Shown here in pieces: positions 1 through 37,512 of a DNA stretch of 64,000 bases (position 1 is the stretch's first letter; each line of letters begins with the position of its first letter). The notes beneath the pieces are model-generated. The model had not been told where the DNA came from. It did not search any database and worked only from the letters and a program-made list of their open reading frames with translations. Both the position numbers and the translations under genes were made by a program. The stretch spans positions 4,020,643 through 4,084,642 of the forward strand of contig OY848927.1 of the NCBI GenBank assembly GCA_963693285.1. Reading direction: 5' to 3'. The DNA is from Xestospongia muta. Lineage: Eukaryota > Porifera > Demospongiae > Haplosclerida > Petrosiidae.

Positions 1-98
1 ACAAGCAGCGAGATGAAGGGAAACAACGCGTGGGAGGGGCTTCGCAGCCATTTCAGCCACGCCCATACAACACCTGCAAGTGGGTGTGTCTGTCAACA

Positions 99-1744
99 AT
101 GCGAGCTTCTTTGCCTTTACTACGGCTTAGTTTCTTCTTACTAGCTCTTAGCTCTCTGTATGGAGAGATTTCAGCTCTTAATATATTGTCTTTTAATGTG
201 AGGCAATTTGGAATGACCAAATATTCAAAACAACCAGTTATTGATACACTAATAAAAGTAAGTGAATGGTTTATCTTATAACAATTGAACCTTTCTCATT
301 AGATAGTACAGAAATATGACCTGATATTAATATTAGAACTTGTTGATGTCAGTCAAACTGTTCTACCTGGTTTTGTAAACCAGTTAAACCAGTAAGTCCA
401 GATCAATACAATAGCCTCTCATATTACATTACAACTGTTATAGAAATGTTACTGATCAAGGCTTAATATACAATTATTCACTAAGTGAACGTGTTGGACG
501 TAGCAATAATAAAGAGCAATATGTCTTCATATACAGGTATTTAACTAATGCTAATGCAGCATGCACACAACCAATATTAAAATAAACAATAATGTTGCAT
601 TGTGGGGGTGCCCCAAATATTAAAATTTTGATTAGAAAGATATAATTATTATTAAGACCGTGTTTTTGCACTATTCAATTTGTCTGTTTTTATTGTAGGG
701 TTGATGCAATACAAGTATTAAATACATACCAATATCCTGATAGTGGTGATGTCTTTGAACGACCACCATATGCTGTGTTAGTGAGAAGTATTAACAGACA
801 TAGTGGAGGTTATATAACACACTATACTATATACACAATAGAATAAAGATGACAATAGCTGTGAGACATTTTATAACTGATAAAATAACTTAGTTCTTTT
901 ACTATCTTTTCTTTCTCTAGACCTACCAAGTTTCTTTTTGATTGCTATTCATACTAAACCTACAGATACTGTGGCTGAGTTAAATCACCTTGATGATGTC
1001 TTTAGAGTAACCAGTATTCAGTTCTCTACACAGCTGGGAATGATACTAGGTGATCTAAATGCTGACTGCAGCTATCTCTCTCAAACCAGGTATAACACGC
1101 TTGACCTGGTTCTTAATACCAGTTTTACATGGTGGATTGGTAATGATATTGATACAACAACTGGAGCATCAGAATGTGCTTATGATCGGTTAGGAATGGT
1201 TTGTTTTGGCTGGTGATTACAATTATATTCCCTTAGAATAATTACATATTCTGATCTTAGTGGATATGTTGTTAATAACAGTGCCCGAGTTGTTCTATTT
1301 GATAGCCAATACAACTTAACATCTAGTCAGGTCAGTTGATAACAAATCTCGTGCATAAAATTGTAATCATTTTAAAAATTTAAAATCATGATCATGGTGA
1401 CATTTGATCTCATTTTTCCCTATAGACGACTGATGTCAGTGATCATTATCCTGTAGAGATTACATTACAAGGTGAGTTGTGATTATGATTCTCTATCACA
1501 CACGCACAAAATAAATTAAACCTATTGTTTTAATTTATGTACTAATTTTACACTATTACTAAAATTGGATCTGGTTTAGAGATTGCTCTTAGCATTAAGA
1601 GTTGCTAAAATTCCTAAATGCTATTTATAATTGTCTTAATTCTCTCCTTGTGACACTACAGGAAGTCCCTTTCCAAACAGCAGTACCAGATTGAACTGTC
1701 TACCTGCTCTACTTTTGTTTCTTTTATTGATTGCAATAGCATAA
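99..1744 (+). CDS. DNase I-like secreted endonuclease, probably GPI-anchored
   Basis: Eight exons can be joined in frame: 99-257, 303-391, 444-536, 699-808, 921-1188, 1237-1330, 1426-1471, 1662-1744. The start at 99 is preferred to an in-frame ATG at 30 because it begins directly with a hydrophobic signal peptide (MRASLPLLRLSFFLLALSSL). DNase I family signatures are seen in order: LNILSFNVRQFG, the general-acid region LILELVD, IAIHTKP (catalytic His), LGDLNADCSYL, AYDR and SDHYPVEI (second catalytic His with Asp). The family cuts double-stranded DNA with Mg/Ca after secretion. After SDHYPVEI the protein continues into a short Ser/Asn spacer and a hydrophobic C-terminus ending in LLIAIA, typical of a GPI-attachment signal, as proposed for some animal DNase1-like enzymes. 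All catalytic motifs are kept, so it should be active. The gene converges on plexin 1. Family assignment is firm; the anchor is inference. Confidence 0.88.
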
Positions 1745-2246
1745 CTTTTTATATATGCTATATGGACATAAATTTATGTGTGTATTATTATGTAGTATAA
1801 TTATACATATGGATTACATATAAAAGAATGTATAATTTTTTAATGTTTTCTAAATTTTTTTATTGATTTAAATACACATTACATAACAGAGACAAAAACA
1901 GTGTGAGTGGTTAAAAATCATAATTTCACTATAGAACAAAAAATGCAAATAGTTAGTTACAGAAAAAGGGACCACATCTCACAAACAATATAATACATAT
2001 TAAAAGTAGATCATATAATGTGATGTATGAACCATAAGACAAGTGAAAAAAATAGTTCCACTACCAAGAAAATATTTCTAAGTTTTTCTTTCAAAAATAT
2101 ATAATTATTACATCTAAACACTCTGGTACTAAAAGTTTACTTTACAATGAAAAATGTAGAGAAGAAATTCAAACTCAAAAAGTGTCGACAAAACACACTA
2201 AATAAACGAAACAAAGTAACTCTACCCTTTGCTACTCACAAATTTG
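1745..2246. other. Convergent intergenic spacer
   Basis: About 500 AT-rich bases between the stop codons of the DNase I-like gene and plexin 1. It must hold both 3' UTRs and polyadenylation sites. No coding potential or repeat was recognised. Confidence 0.6.
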
Positions 2247-12049
<9,803 letters not shown>

Positions 12050-13026
12050 TGCTACAGTCTTTGCATCATTCGTACTGCATGTCTCACTCAGGAATGTGGA
12101 GGTGAGAGAGGAGGTGTGGCCAGCAATGATACTATGGTGATTAATATTATTCATTGCAAAGGTTAGTTACATAATTAATAGGTGGGGCTACACACTTATG
12201 AGTTTTAATACATGGCCACTAAAACTAACTAATAGTCTAATATACACACATTGAAATCTAAACGTTATGTCTGAATGATTGCAAAAATGATCTTAGTTTT
12301 AGGTCTAGATCTCATGTATTTAGAGAAGTGCTCATTCGTGATTATTTTTGCATTTCATAGAGTACATTATTATAATAATTATATATCAGTATAACTTTTA
12401 TTATTATAAAGTCAAAAGTAAAATGATACATTAATGTATCATATTCATTTAATAAATCTATGCATTTTATTAAGGAGGAACAGGATGGTACCCGCATGAC
12501 TTAATTCCTGATAGTCAGTGATGTGTTTTCTTTTTATTTACCATCATCTTTGGATTTTAAAGTGTTAAAGCAAAAATGCTAACTTGTTCCAATGATAAAT
12601 AAATACATTCCAGTTTTTCACATCATTCTATAAATGACAAGCTTATGTCTTTGATTTATTAGTCATCCAGTTGATAGACGGAGACAATCTAAAAGGCTGA
12701 TCTGTGACACAATGGAGATTGTGTCCCAATGTGGTGGGTTACATTAAAATTCTACAGCAGTGCACTTGTTCTGAATTATTCTGTATGTAGTCTATTTATA
12801 CTGTAAACTATACTATTAGTTAGGTACTGCTAAATAGTAGTTATTTTATAATGGAGTGTAGTCATGCAAAGATTGCACGTAAGGATAAGCTTATAACTAA
12901 CATCCAAAAAAAGATTTTTACTGAAATATACATATTTTTTTCCACCCATCCATTTTTCTTTCTATCCATTGAATTTCATGATGATACATGATTTAGTTGG
13001 TTATATATTATGGTAGAAAAAAAGGG

Positions 13027-13059
13027 GGGAGGCTGAGGGGCTTCACCCCAGCCTCCCAA
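13027..13059. repeat. GC-rich hairpin
   Basis: The arms GGGAGGCT and AGCCTCCC flank GAGGGG-CTTCA-CCCC, giving an 8-bp stem, a 2-nt bulge, a 4-bp stem and a 5-nt loop. It stands out as GC-rich in AT-rich surroundings. Function unknown; it may be a mobile-element remnant. Confidence 0.55.
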
Positions 13060-13492
13060 CTAATAAAAAGGGGGGTTTAGCCTAAGTAATGCTGACACAA
13101 TAATCTAATGACAATAAAGTGCTGGTATGTATTTCTTGTTTAAGTAATTGGAAAATATTTTGGGTTATATGAGGCACATCAGTCAATGTAAGGAAATACA
13201 GTAACCTGTTTCCAATCTCTTCCTCTTACTGCAGAGGAAGGAGTTGACCATGTGGCACTATATTATCCCCCTTCCCCAACTTTGATTACATTTCTACCCC
13301 TAAAGTTGATTATAATTTATTATTTCTAATTAAACTTTGTATCTTTATTGACTTCAGAGATTTTTAAAGGAATTCACAAGTTGGATAACATCTTAAGTAC
13401 AGACTTATATATTGATGTACACAGGAAGTCAAGTACGTCCTTACATTGAAGGAAACTATATTATCTAACTAGTGGATACTATTAACAACTCA

Positions 13493-13554
13493 ATAGAGAT
13501 ATAAATGATGTAAAGCTTTCAATATTGAAAGCTTCACATCATTTATATCTCTAT
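13493..13554. repeat. 62-bp near-perfect palindrome
   Basis: The two 31-bp arms meet at AATATT with no spacer and only one mismatched pair (13512/13535). Each arm has an AAGCTT site. It lies at the left edge of the duplicated retrotransposon-relic segment. Confidence 0.85.
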
Positions 13555-13599
13555 AATGTAAATAACCTAATTATATTGAACTATATTATTTATTTCCCA

Positions 13600-14350
13600 C
13601 AAATGTCAAATCTTAACTTTAACAGAAAGTTTATGTATCATTGTAAGTTAATACAATTAGAAAATACTCTATCATACAGTTGTGTATCCACATCAGGAAT
13701 ATGTTTCTCAATTGTGGGATCCCTATATAATATTTGGTCAAGGATGGTCAAGATCTTAGAGATTTATTTTGAAAAAGCCTTTGTGGCTAGCTATGTTGGA
13801 CATCAGTAAATTTTTCACTAGCCAGAATGTTTCCAATGTCTATCTGAATATATAATTATTTATGCATGTTCACTTACATATTTTTTGTATATGCTAACTT
13901 TGGTAGACAAAAGGAAACAACTGAACCTGAGAACTCTTTACAAAATCATATATGATTTATCCTCATAAGCATTCTATTACAACATTATTTTTCTATTATT
14001 AAACTTGATTCATTTATTTATTAACACACTGCTCTCTTGTTCATACTTATACCATCACCTTTCCTGATTGTATTAGCTTATGAAACAGACTTTCCCTATA
14101 ATTATTAGTAACTCTATATTTAATGACATATGTTCATATTGACTTATTCTATTTATTCCATACTAAATTTGTTATATATGTCATATAAATAACTATTATT
14201 AAAACATGACATATTTTGATCAATGTGTTATAGCTGTATTAATAACTTGTAGGTATAGATTTAGAACTATAGCTATTGATGTTGAAAGGAAATTAAAGTC
14301 TATATAAAGCAAAGGCTTTATATCTGAGTCCATTCAAAAATTGTGTACGT
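13600..14350 (+). pseudogene. Non-LTR retrotransposon RT relic, copy A
   Basis: A decayed frame reads an interrupted match to the C-terminal end of LINE-type reverse transcriptases (a motif like YASxxWDPY followed by a basic segment and a terminal SxDxRK helix). Stops and frame breaks are present. It is repeated about 725-731 bp downstream as copy B, including the flank near 14270-14350. The family assignment rests on a short motif and is tentative. Confidence 0.5.
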
Positions 14351-15085
14351 ACAAGTTAAATTGTATGTGTTATATAAGTTAATACAATTAGAAAGTACTC
14401 TATCTTACAATTGTATGTCATATCAAGAATATGCTTCTCAACTGTGGGATCCATATATACATTTGGTTAAGGATGGTCAACTTATAAGAGAGTTTATTTT
14501 GAAAAAGACTTTGTGGCTAGGAAAGATGGACACCAGTAAATTTTCTAGAAGTATTCACACTATAGCCAAAGTGCTTCCAATGTCTATCCGAAGAGTATGC
14601 ACGGTCACTTACTTATCTTTATATATGCTAACTTTTGTAGACAGAAAGAAACAACTAAACTCTTTACAAAATCATACATTATATCCCTCATAAGCAATCC
14701 ACTACAATATTATTGAACTTTATTTATTTATTTATCAATGCATTGCTCTTTTGCTCATACCTATACCATCATCTTTCCTGATTGTAATAATTATGAAACA
14801 GACTCCCCTTTACTTACTAGTAACTACATTTAATGGACATATGTTCATATTGACTTATTCTACTTCATGCGTCCTAGATGTGCCATATATGTCATATAAA
14901 TAACTATTATATATCTGAATGTAAACATGACATATTTTGAGCATTGTATTATAGCTGTACTAATGACGTGTAGTTATAGATTTAGAACTATAGCTATTGA
15001 TGTTGAAAGGGAATTAAAGTCTACATAAAGCAAAGGGTCTACATCTGAGTCCATTCAAAAATTGTATATGTACAAGTTAAATTAT
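14351..15085 (+). pseudogene. Non-LTR retrotransposon RT relic, copy B
   Basis: A tandem duplicate of copy A with dispersed substitutions and small indels. The frame at 14343-14693 keeps EYASQLWDPY, then ILKKTLWL and a VDRKKQLNSL helix, which fit the tail of LINE reverse transcriptases. No intact upstream polymerase core or endonuclease is present. Dead fragment. Confidence 0.55.
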
Positions 15086-16099
15086 ATGTGTATATTCCAT
15101 TTAACTTATTGTTTTAAATAACCTTTATCGTTTGAGAAGAGTAGATATTTTATTGTATGTTTTGTGATACACACTACAATATATTGTACCATCATTTTGT
15201 CCAATAATTTAAGTATTACTTAACAGCTATCATATTATATGACTATTGAGTGTCATTTGATTCAACTAAATTATAACATAGTCAGAATTTGCACCTTTAC
15301 TTAGGACAATGATATCATGATTATATAACTCCAAGTGATATAATTGCATTCAATAAAGTACTTTCTGTAACATATGGTAGAATCATGTTGTCTTGCTAAG
15401 CCAATGTATGATGATAGAAGTAACTAGTAATAATACAACATACTGATAATATAATATGGAGATATATAAAGATAGACCTGCAATGTACCCTCAGGGAATA
15501 TCTCCATAAACTGCTTCCATATATGCTCACTGGATATGGTTCATATAACCAACACACCTTTTGTTTCAGTAGGAGATCTATATTTTATTTTATTCTGATC
15601 CAAATTCCCTAAACCCTAACATTATTAACAATACAGCTAGCTATGTATGGACCTTCTGCTAATAGCCACTTTGTATTATTAATGTACCATATTCACTTGT
15701 CATAGGGAGTATAATTATACTGTATAGATTATATAATGTACATGATAGCACAAGGAAATATCCTATGTAACAAAGGAGGTGAGACGAATGTGTGTAGTAG
15801 GAAACATTGTAATGTATGGACCAGTTGATTGAAAGAGTGAAAATGTTATATTTTATTATTACTAGTTCATTTAATCTTTGGTTGAAATTACAAAATCAAA
15901 GATTGTTGTATGTTAGTTTTAGTTGCCATATTAGATCTACTATGAAGTTGGAAAAGTGCATATGTGTGACACAATTCACCTACCACATTAAAAACATTCA
16001 CAAGTCATTTCCTGTCGAATAAAATGGTTACTGCCTCACTTTAGTATTAGTTGTTTTGTCATTGTGTGTCACAACTAGTGCAGTTACTCTCCATCAGCT

Positions 16100-28592
<12,493 letters not shown>

Positions 28593-29170
28593 CCCCTCCC
28601 ATTTTTAATGACATAAGCTGTTGATTCTATTAAGTTCAATTAATTAATGTGTGTATTATATTGTATGATCAATAATGTCAAATCTTTTTTAATCAATTTC
28701 TTCTGTCAGTCTTTTAAAGATAGATTTATAAATATTAATATTGCGGTTGGTTAATTGGAAATAGGTGATTCACAAAGTGTTACGTTAGCCCATTCCAATC
28801 CAGACATCAATTCCTTTCTACTGAATATGCTAATTAAAACTTTATTTTTCTGAAATACTATATGTGGATGTATCAGCTATAGAAATGAATACACTAAGAA
28901 CAGCTATTATCACTCTGTCCTGGCGTTTCTGGGTGTTAATATCAAAGAGATATCCATATAGACATCATGTAGGTTATAGAAAACTGATTATTATAATCTC
29001 AAAAAACTACTTTGTTTAATAAATGATATTAGTGCAAACTCACAGTACAATATTACATGTCACTTCCAGTTACATCAGCTATTATCGTATTAAGTTATAT
29101 ACAAAAATACAAAATACAAAGTTGCACAAAAATGTGGGATAATGTAATCAGTAATTAATATGTACAATAT
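28593..29170. other. Convergent intergenic spacer
   Basis: It lies between the stop codons of plexin 2 and the death-domain/CARD/zinc gene. AT-rich; it must hold both 3' UTRs. No gene was recognised. Confidence 0.6.
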
Positions 29171-32100
29171 CTAAATGTTACTCTTATCATGGACTCTGGA
29201 TACATCAGATATCATCATATCAGATAGCTTTTGAGCAGCACCAGTGATCAAGTCTTCAGTATCAGGATCATCTTCAGTTGGTGTCTGATCACCATAAACA
29301 GCAGGAGGTGTAAGAGACTCCTCTCTAACACTACTAACTTCAGTCATTGATGGGTTCTCAGTGATTACACATTGTTCGTCATCATCTTCATAAGATAGAT
29401 CAATATCTTGAGGAACATAATCCTTACAATTACGTCCTAGTTCTTGACACATTTGACAACGAGCTTGATCATGTGGTTCTTTAGCTTGATATCCAGAACT
29501 TGGTCGTAGTGGACGAAGATTATTTGGATGTATCATCCTTCCACATTGTCGACACTCTTGTCCTTTGCCTTCCCAAGCATTACCACTGTACCATTTGTAA
29601 ACACACTTATCACAAAAGAATTCTCCAAACATACGCCTTGGTCTTTTTATATTCTAAAGAATACATTATTAGTAATAATTGATAATAATGACAATACCTT
29701 GCATTCAATGAGCATCATATCAACTCGACATACTCTACAGTAAGGGACATCATTGACTTCGCTAGCACAGCATTTCCTTTTGATCACATACTTGCATTCA
29801 GGGCATTGATAGATTGCAAGTTTATCAATAATCTAATGATAAAAAGTAGTAAGAGGTATCTTTATATTATCATAGACCTCTTTCTTATATGGTAACATAG
29901 AGTGTGGACAGTTTTTCCTTTGGCACTGTTTCCAGCCACCAGTAGATTTTCGAACTTTCCATTTCTCTCCACATACATCACACTTGTACTTTGCCACATA
30001 GAGCTACAAAACAGGAATAATGATATATGAAACAGGAGAACAAAAGATATGGAAAAGACTGTCTTACAAGAGGTAGCCCAGAAGTGGTCATCACAGGTAA
30101 AACCTATAAAAAAATAAAATAACAAAGATAATAGTGTTGATATGTGAACATAAATCACTAATGGTTACCAATAAAATTAAATTGTCATGGAATCATAACA
30201 AGGAGCAATATGAATTAATTATTAGGTCCACTTGCACTAAATTGTTGTTTCACATTATAAATATAGACTCGTTCTCCATGATGCTATGTGTTATTATATT
30301 TAAGGTTTAGGGTCTAGGAATAGGGGATCAATTGATGACATAATCCCCTGAATGGTTACATACAGAAGATAGCAACACTGAACTTTTATTATGATAATTA
30401 AAGAATGTGACTTTGATAGTCACATACAACAACATTGAAATGGTATAACATTAAGACTATGTCAGGCATGAAAAGCATTAAAATTCTACTCTATAACCAA
30501 AATAATTTTATTACAAGAGGGTGTGTCAATGAAGAATAGCATAACTACACATTCTATGATATCACATTTTCAATTATTAATAGTTAGGAGTGATTAGTTA
30601 AGGAGCCATCAGTAAAGTACTAACATTACCTCAATGGGAGTCTTCATGCCTGGACTGGATTGTATCAATTGGTCAGATCCTTTGGAAACTGAAGTACACA
30701 AAAGCAATGCTGCATATCATACCTTTACTGTGACCCTCTAAATCTTCTTTTGATAACTTGATGCTGCTATCCTGGGTAATGAGAAGAGACTCTTGCTGTG
30801 ACTGTGCATTGACTATTTGCTCTGCTGTGTCCACTAGGTCAATGCCTTCTGTTAAATTGGTTTGTAAGCCTATAGGAAATAGCAACAACTGACAAATCAC
30901 ACATCATACATTGCTAATAAATTACCAATATCTTTATGTGAGATTGAGTGTTCAGTGTCAAATGAGATCTTTTGAGTCACAAAAAAATCTATCAAGAAAC
31001 ATTAATAAACTTTGCATATGTAAAGCTTGTGCAAAAGTCACTTACCAGTCTGGGTTCCTTTATTAACTTTGTCTTCTTTGTTTCCTAATGAAAACATGTG
31101 AACAGCTAAAATTTTATTAAACATTTAAATTGTGTCAGTTACATAGATCAGAAGCATTAATAATACATGTGTCATTATAAATTAATTCACTAATGTCATG
31201 TTGTGTGCATAATGGTTAGAACAATCGCATTTAACTTTTTTTCTAAGAATTTATGAAAAGCATCTTGAATGCTTGTCCTTGGCATCAATAGCAAGCCCTA
31301 AAGCAGTGAAACCAATGAGGCTGTTATTGACCAATGTTTTTTAAAGAAAATGGATTATTGGGAGACATAAAAGTGGTGTGTCTTTTACACACAGGCTTAA
31401 TTAAAATGGTTATTTATATTAAACTTAAAGCTATGGGATTTAGAAGATTCATTGGTCCTACCCATAGATTGGTTGGATTGTTAGTTGTGTAACAAAAATA
31501 GAGACAGCATGCAGACAGGTCCTTTGTTTGTCCATGAAAACAAAAGTAATTGAACTCTTTCTTTTCCATGATTGAATAGAATTTTATGCATAAGGATATT
31601 GGCAGAAGTAGCACTCATTTGAAAACACCAGTAACAAAGTTACCTGGACCCAAGAATATGCATATCTAAATTTATCACACAAGCATAGATTGCTATCAAC
31701 TAATATTTCCTTACTATAGGAATACAACCTGTATGTTTAACTACAGGTGTCTACAATAAAACTTTTCAAATACCTTTCTTTGCTTTTGAAGATAATGTTG
31801 ACTCCTTAACCTTTTGTCTCATTTCTATAAGAAATAATAAATGACTTTATAATACTTATCAATACCAGAGAGTTATAATATAAGAATACCAATCACATAT
31901 AAAAATAACATAATATATACAACTAACTACCTTCTATTTCCGTAGTCTTTTTTTTACTGATAGTTTGTTCCATTTTCAGTTCACTTTCTAATTTGTCAAC
32001 TTTCTATTTTGAATAACCAAACATATAAACCTTGAAAAATGTTGCCTTATTATATCTAACCTCATTGACTTGTTGTATTTCCATTTTCATCTCACTTTTC

Positions 32101-33979
32101 AACACTTCAACTTCCTATGTTCAACAATTAATATAGAATAGTGATAAATGTTGTTTATATCTTACTTCATCTCGCCTATGTCTGTCATAAATGGTACAAT
32201 GACCTATATTTAATCTGACTAATCCTTTAGTCTTCACTAATTCAAGGGTCTCTTGGGCATTGGCAATAAGTAGGGTTGCTAAACTTAGTGGAAAAATACA
32301 AATCACAGCAATGGAGTTGACTTTTTTGATAACTTTAATCTGCACATGTTTTGCATATCTCTTGAACGATTCAGCCAGAATATCTCTGACATCTTCAAGT
32401 GTATGCTCTTCTGCATTCCAGTCTAACACAAAGGTCAATTTCTCACTCTGAAGAGAAAAAGAAACATCTGCAACTTCAAATTTTCAAGGCAAAGACTAGT
32501 ATAGGTGCTTTGACAGAACTTATCAATATATTCTTTGTAGGTTTTAATGTGTACTGTAGCTTTTGTGATGTCAAATCGTTTCACAAGAGCTTCTAGACAA
32601 CCAACATCAATAAGTGTGCATTTGTTGCGCACAATATTTAATACTTCATCAATACAGCTAGCATGAGTTAATTCTGGCTTCAAATGACAAAAACAGTCTT
32701 CAAGATACATTTTTAATTCTTCCAAAGGTGGAGGGGACTCTTTAATAAGAGCTCGTATTTTATTGAAGACTGTTCCAAACTCAGTTCTAATAGAATTAAA
32801 CTCAGAACGCATACATCGAGATATGAGAATTTCCTTTGTACAAATTCCTAAAGAAAATATAATAATTATAATTGTAGACACACAAAACTATCACTTACTA
32901 TAATCTGCTTTGATAGCATTAGCTAATGGCACATTTTCAGTGAACTTCAGTAGTGCACCAACAAACATTTCCAAATTGTGGTGATCAGTATTTACAGCAA
33001 TGCGTATAGATTGCAACAGAACTGTTCTTTTCTCTGACAAAGAGCGACTTTGATCTTCTATACTAGTAATTATTCTCTCTGATATCACCTTCTCTGTACA
33101 AAGTAACTGTGCTATAGGAATAGGATGTTGAAGAGACTGAGAGAGACTACCATAATGACACCGTAAAACATCACTAGCATGATCCTTTTGATTGATCTCA
33201 TTATTGTGACCACTATTTGTTTGGAGTTTGACTGCTGTCATTTGGTCATTTGGAAACTTTTGCACTAAACAACAATTATCACTATTAGTCCACACTGGTA
33301 ATATTAAATTAAAAACTCACTATAATCACTGAGAATTTTGTCAGATAGAAATTTTGTCTCCTCAAATTTGGACAGCCCTGTAGCTAACAATTTCAACTTT
33401 TTATGGTCTGAAGATATTGCTGCTTGAATAGCAGACAACAGAGTTGTCTTCTTCTTATCCAGAGAGCTTTCCAATGTCTCTATCTCATCTAGTGTTGCTT
33501 CACTGATGCATCTTTCACTAAATAAGATCTGGGATAATTCCACAGGATAGATCAAAGACTTTGATAGCATGTCACTGTAGCATTGAAGTATCATGTTAGC
33601 TTTATTAAAGGAATCACTTCCTAAATAAAGATAAAAATCAACTCATAAACCGAGAAATAATTTAGTACTTACCAGTAGACTTCCGGCTTAACATCTCCAC
33701 ATACTTTTCAGCAGTATTAATTTCTCCAATCACTTCCTTCTTTAAGGCTTCTACAACTTCTCTTCTGGTAGCATGTGGATTTGTATCCAACCACAATTGA
33801 AACATTTTTGATGTTTTGTAAGTGTCATCTCCTTGTTCCTCTTTAATAGAATTCAGAGTCTTAACATTTAGTTTCAGTTGTATTCCTAACTGATACCATT
33901 TACTGCCAATGATAATATGTTCACACAATTCATCAAGAGCTGGCTTCTCTTGTAAAAACCCGTCAGAAAGTGTAGCCAT
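29171..33979 (-). CDS. Death domain - CARD-like x2 - coiled coil - CxxC zinc (Shiftless/ZAR1-like) protein
   Basis: About 16 exons, near 970 aa. Exon 1 (33673-33979) is a death-domain fold (WYQLGIQLKLN, then a TRREVVEALKK helix). Exons 33321-33620 and 32899-33264 each encode one copy of a roughly 90-aa helical repeat (LSQILFSERCISEATLDEIE; IAQLLCTEKVISERIITSIE) that looks CARD-like. Exons near 32450-32847 and 32166-32447 hold a further helical region and an alpha/beta-looking segment (VLDWNAEEHTLEDVRDIL). Small exons 32061-32114, 31931-32003 and 31774-31824 are Lys/Glu-rich coiled coil. The C-terminus (29878-30003, 29698-29832, 29171-29653) has repeated zinc pairs: YKCDVCGEKW, YQCPECK, YCRVC, FFCDKCVYKW, CRQCGRM, CQMCQELGRNC, then an acidic tail. 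Spacing resembles Shiftless (SHFL) and ZAR1-type 3CxxC modules, which bind RNA. Function is inferred only: an innate-immune adaptor or effector. The join near 32445 is uncertain. Confidence 0.75.
31085..31773 (-). other. Intron of the death-domain/zinc gene
   Basis: A roughly 690-nt intron between the small exons 31774-31824 and 31046-31084. AT-rich; no exon or element recognised. Confidence 0.5.
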
Positions 33980-34370
33980 GACACACCCAGTACGTCTAGC
34001 TCCTCCCTCTCAATCAAGAAGGGGAGGGGCTGCTAGTCATCTATTACTCTCATGATCATTATAGTGGACACAGGTCTCTGAAAAAAATATTTACTATATA
34101 AGAACTCCAAGAAAAAAAATTTTGGTCAATTCTAATAGGATACTTTGAAGCATTACTTGAGCACCTCTAATAACACAATCATTACTTAGAATTGCCAAGT
34201 ATTACATTTGATATGTGCTCTCTCCTTCTCGTGTGCACACACACACACAACTTCATTAAAACATTTTATTATACATAACAAGTACATATACTATATAATA
34301 AGTATTCACTTGAAGACTGACTGGTTATGTCTTAGGGCTCTATAAAATATAGTTCTAAATGTCAGTAGTT
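33980..34370. promoter_or_regulatory. Upstream region of the death-domain/zinc gene
   Basis: Lies between the start codon at 33979 and the distal terminal exon of dihydrolipoyl dehydrogenase. It must hold the promoter of the former and the 3' UTR of the latter. It includes a GGGGAGGGG tract at about 34020 and a short (CA)n at 34234. No defined motif was assigned. Confidence 0.4.
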
Positions 34371-37169
<2,799 letters not shown>

Positions 37170-37418
37170 CTTTAATATTGAGAATCTACAATCTCAGACC
37201 CAGAGTCTCAGACTCCCAGACCTCCAGACTCCCAGACTGAGTTTGAGACTTCATGATGATGCAACAACGGAAGTTTAATTAAAAGAGGCGGGTCTTATTA
37301 ATTATTAATAATTATGAGGTCTATTGATCGCCGCTACTCATGCTTAAAGAAGTGTTGATGCCCTAGGAGTGGTCATTGGTTAAGTATAGATATATATCAA
37401 AGGAGGCAGTAACAATCG
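37170..37418. promoter_or_regulatory. Putative bidirectional promoter, DLD / IRAK-like gene
   Basis: Under 350 bp separate the divergent start codons at 37169 (-) and 37513 (+). The region has a CT-rich segment of short direct repeats (CAGACTCCCAGAC) at 37200-37245. No TATA box was assigned. Confidence 0.5.
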
Positions 37419-37512
37419 GTAAGTTCACACTGGACTTATGGCTGCAATAAATACTGTTATTATCATATATCCGTGCTATTGTAGTTATTGTTATTCTTTT
37501 GACACAGAAAAA

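Larger units (their letters stand above)
12155..16099. other. Spacer between the divergent plexins
   Basis: About 4 kb of AT-rich sequence between the two plexin start codons. It must contain both promoters. It holds the hairpin at 13027, the palindrome at 13493-13554 and two retrotransposon relics (listed separately). From about 15100 to 16090 nothing further was recognised. Confidence 0.6.

Noticed and set aside
30..98. Upstream in-frame ATG of the DNase-like gene.
   Set aside because: Starting at 30 would bury the signal peptide behind 23 polar residues; 99 gives a normal secretion signal.
15600..15625. A CCCTAAACCCTAAC-like stretch suggesting telomeric repeats.
   Set aside because: Only about two imperfect units occur, in AT-rich spacer sequence.
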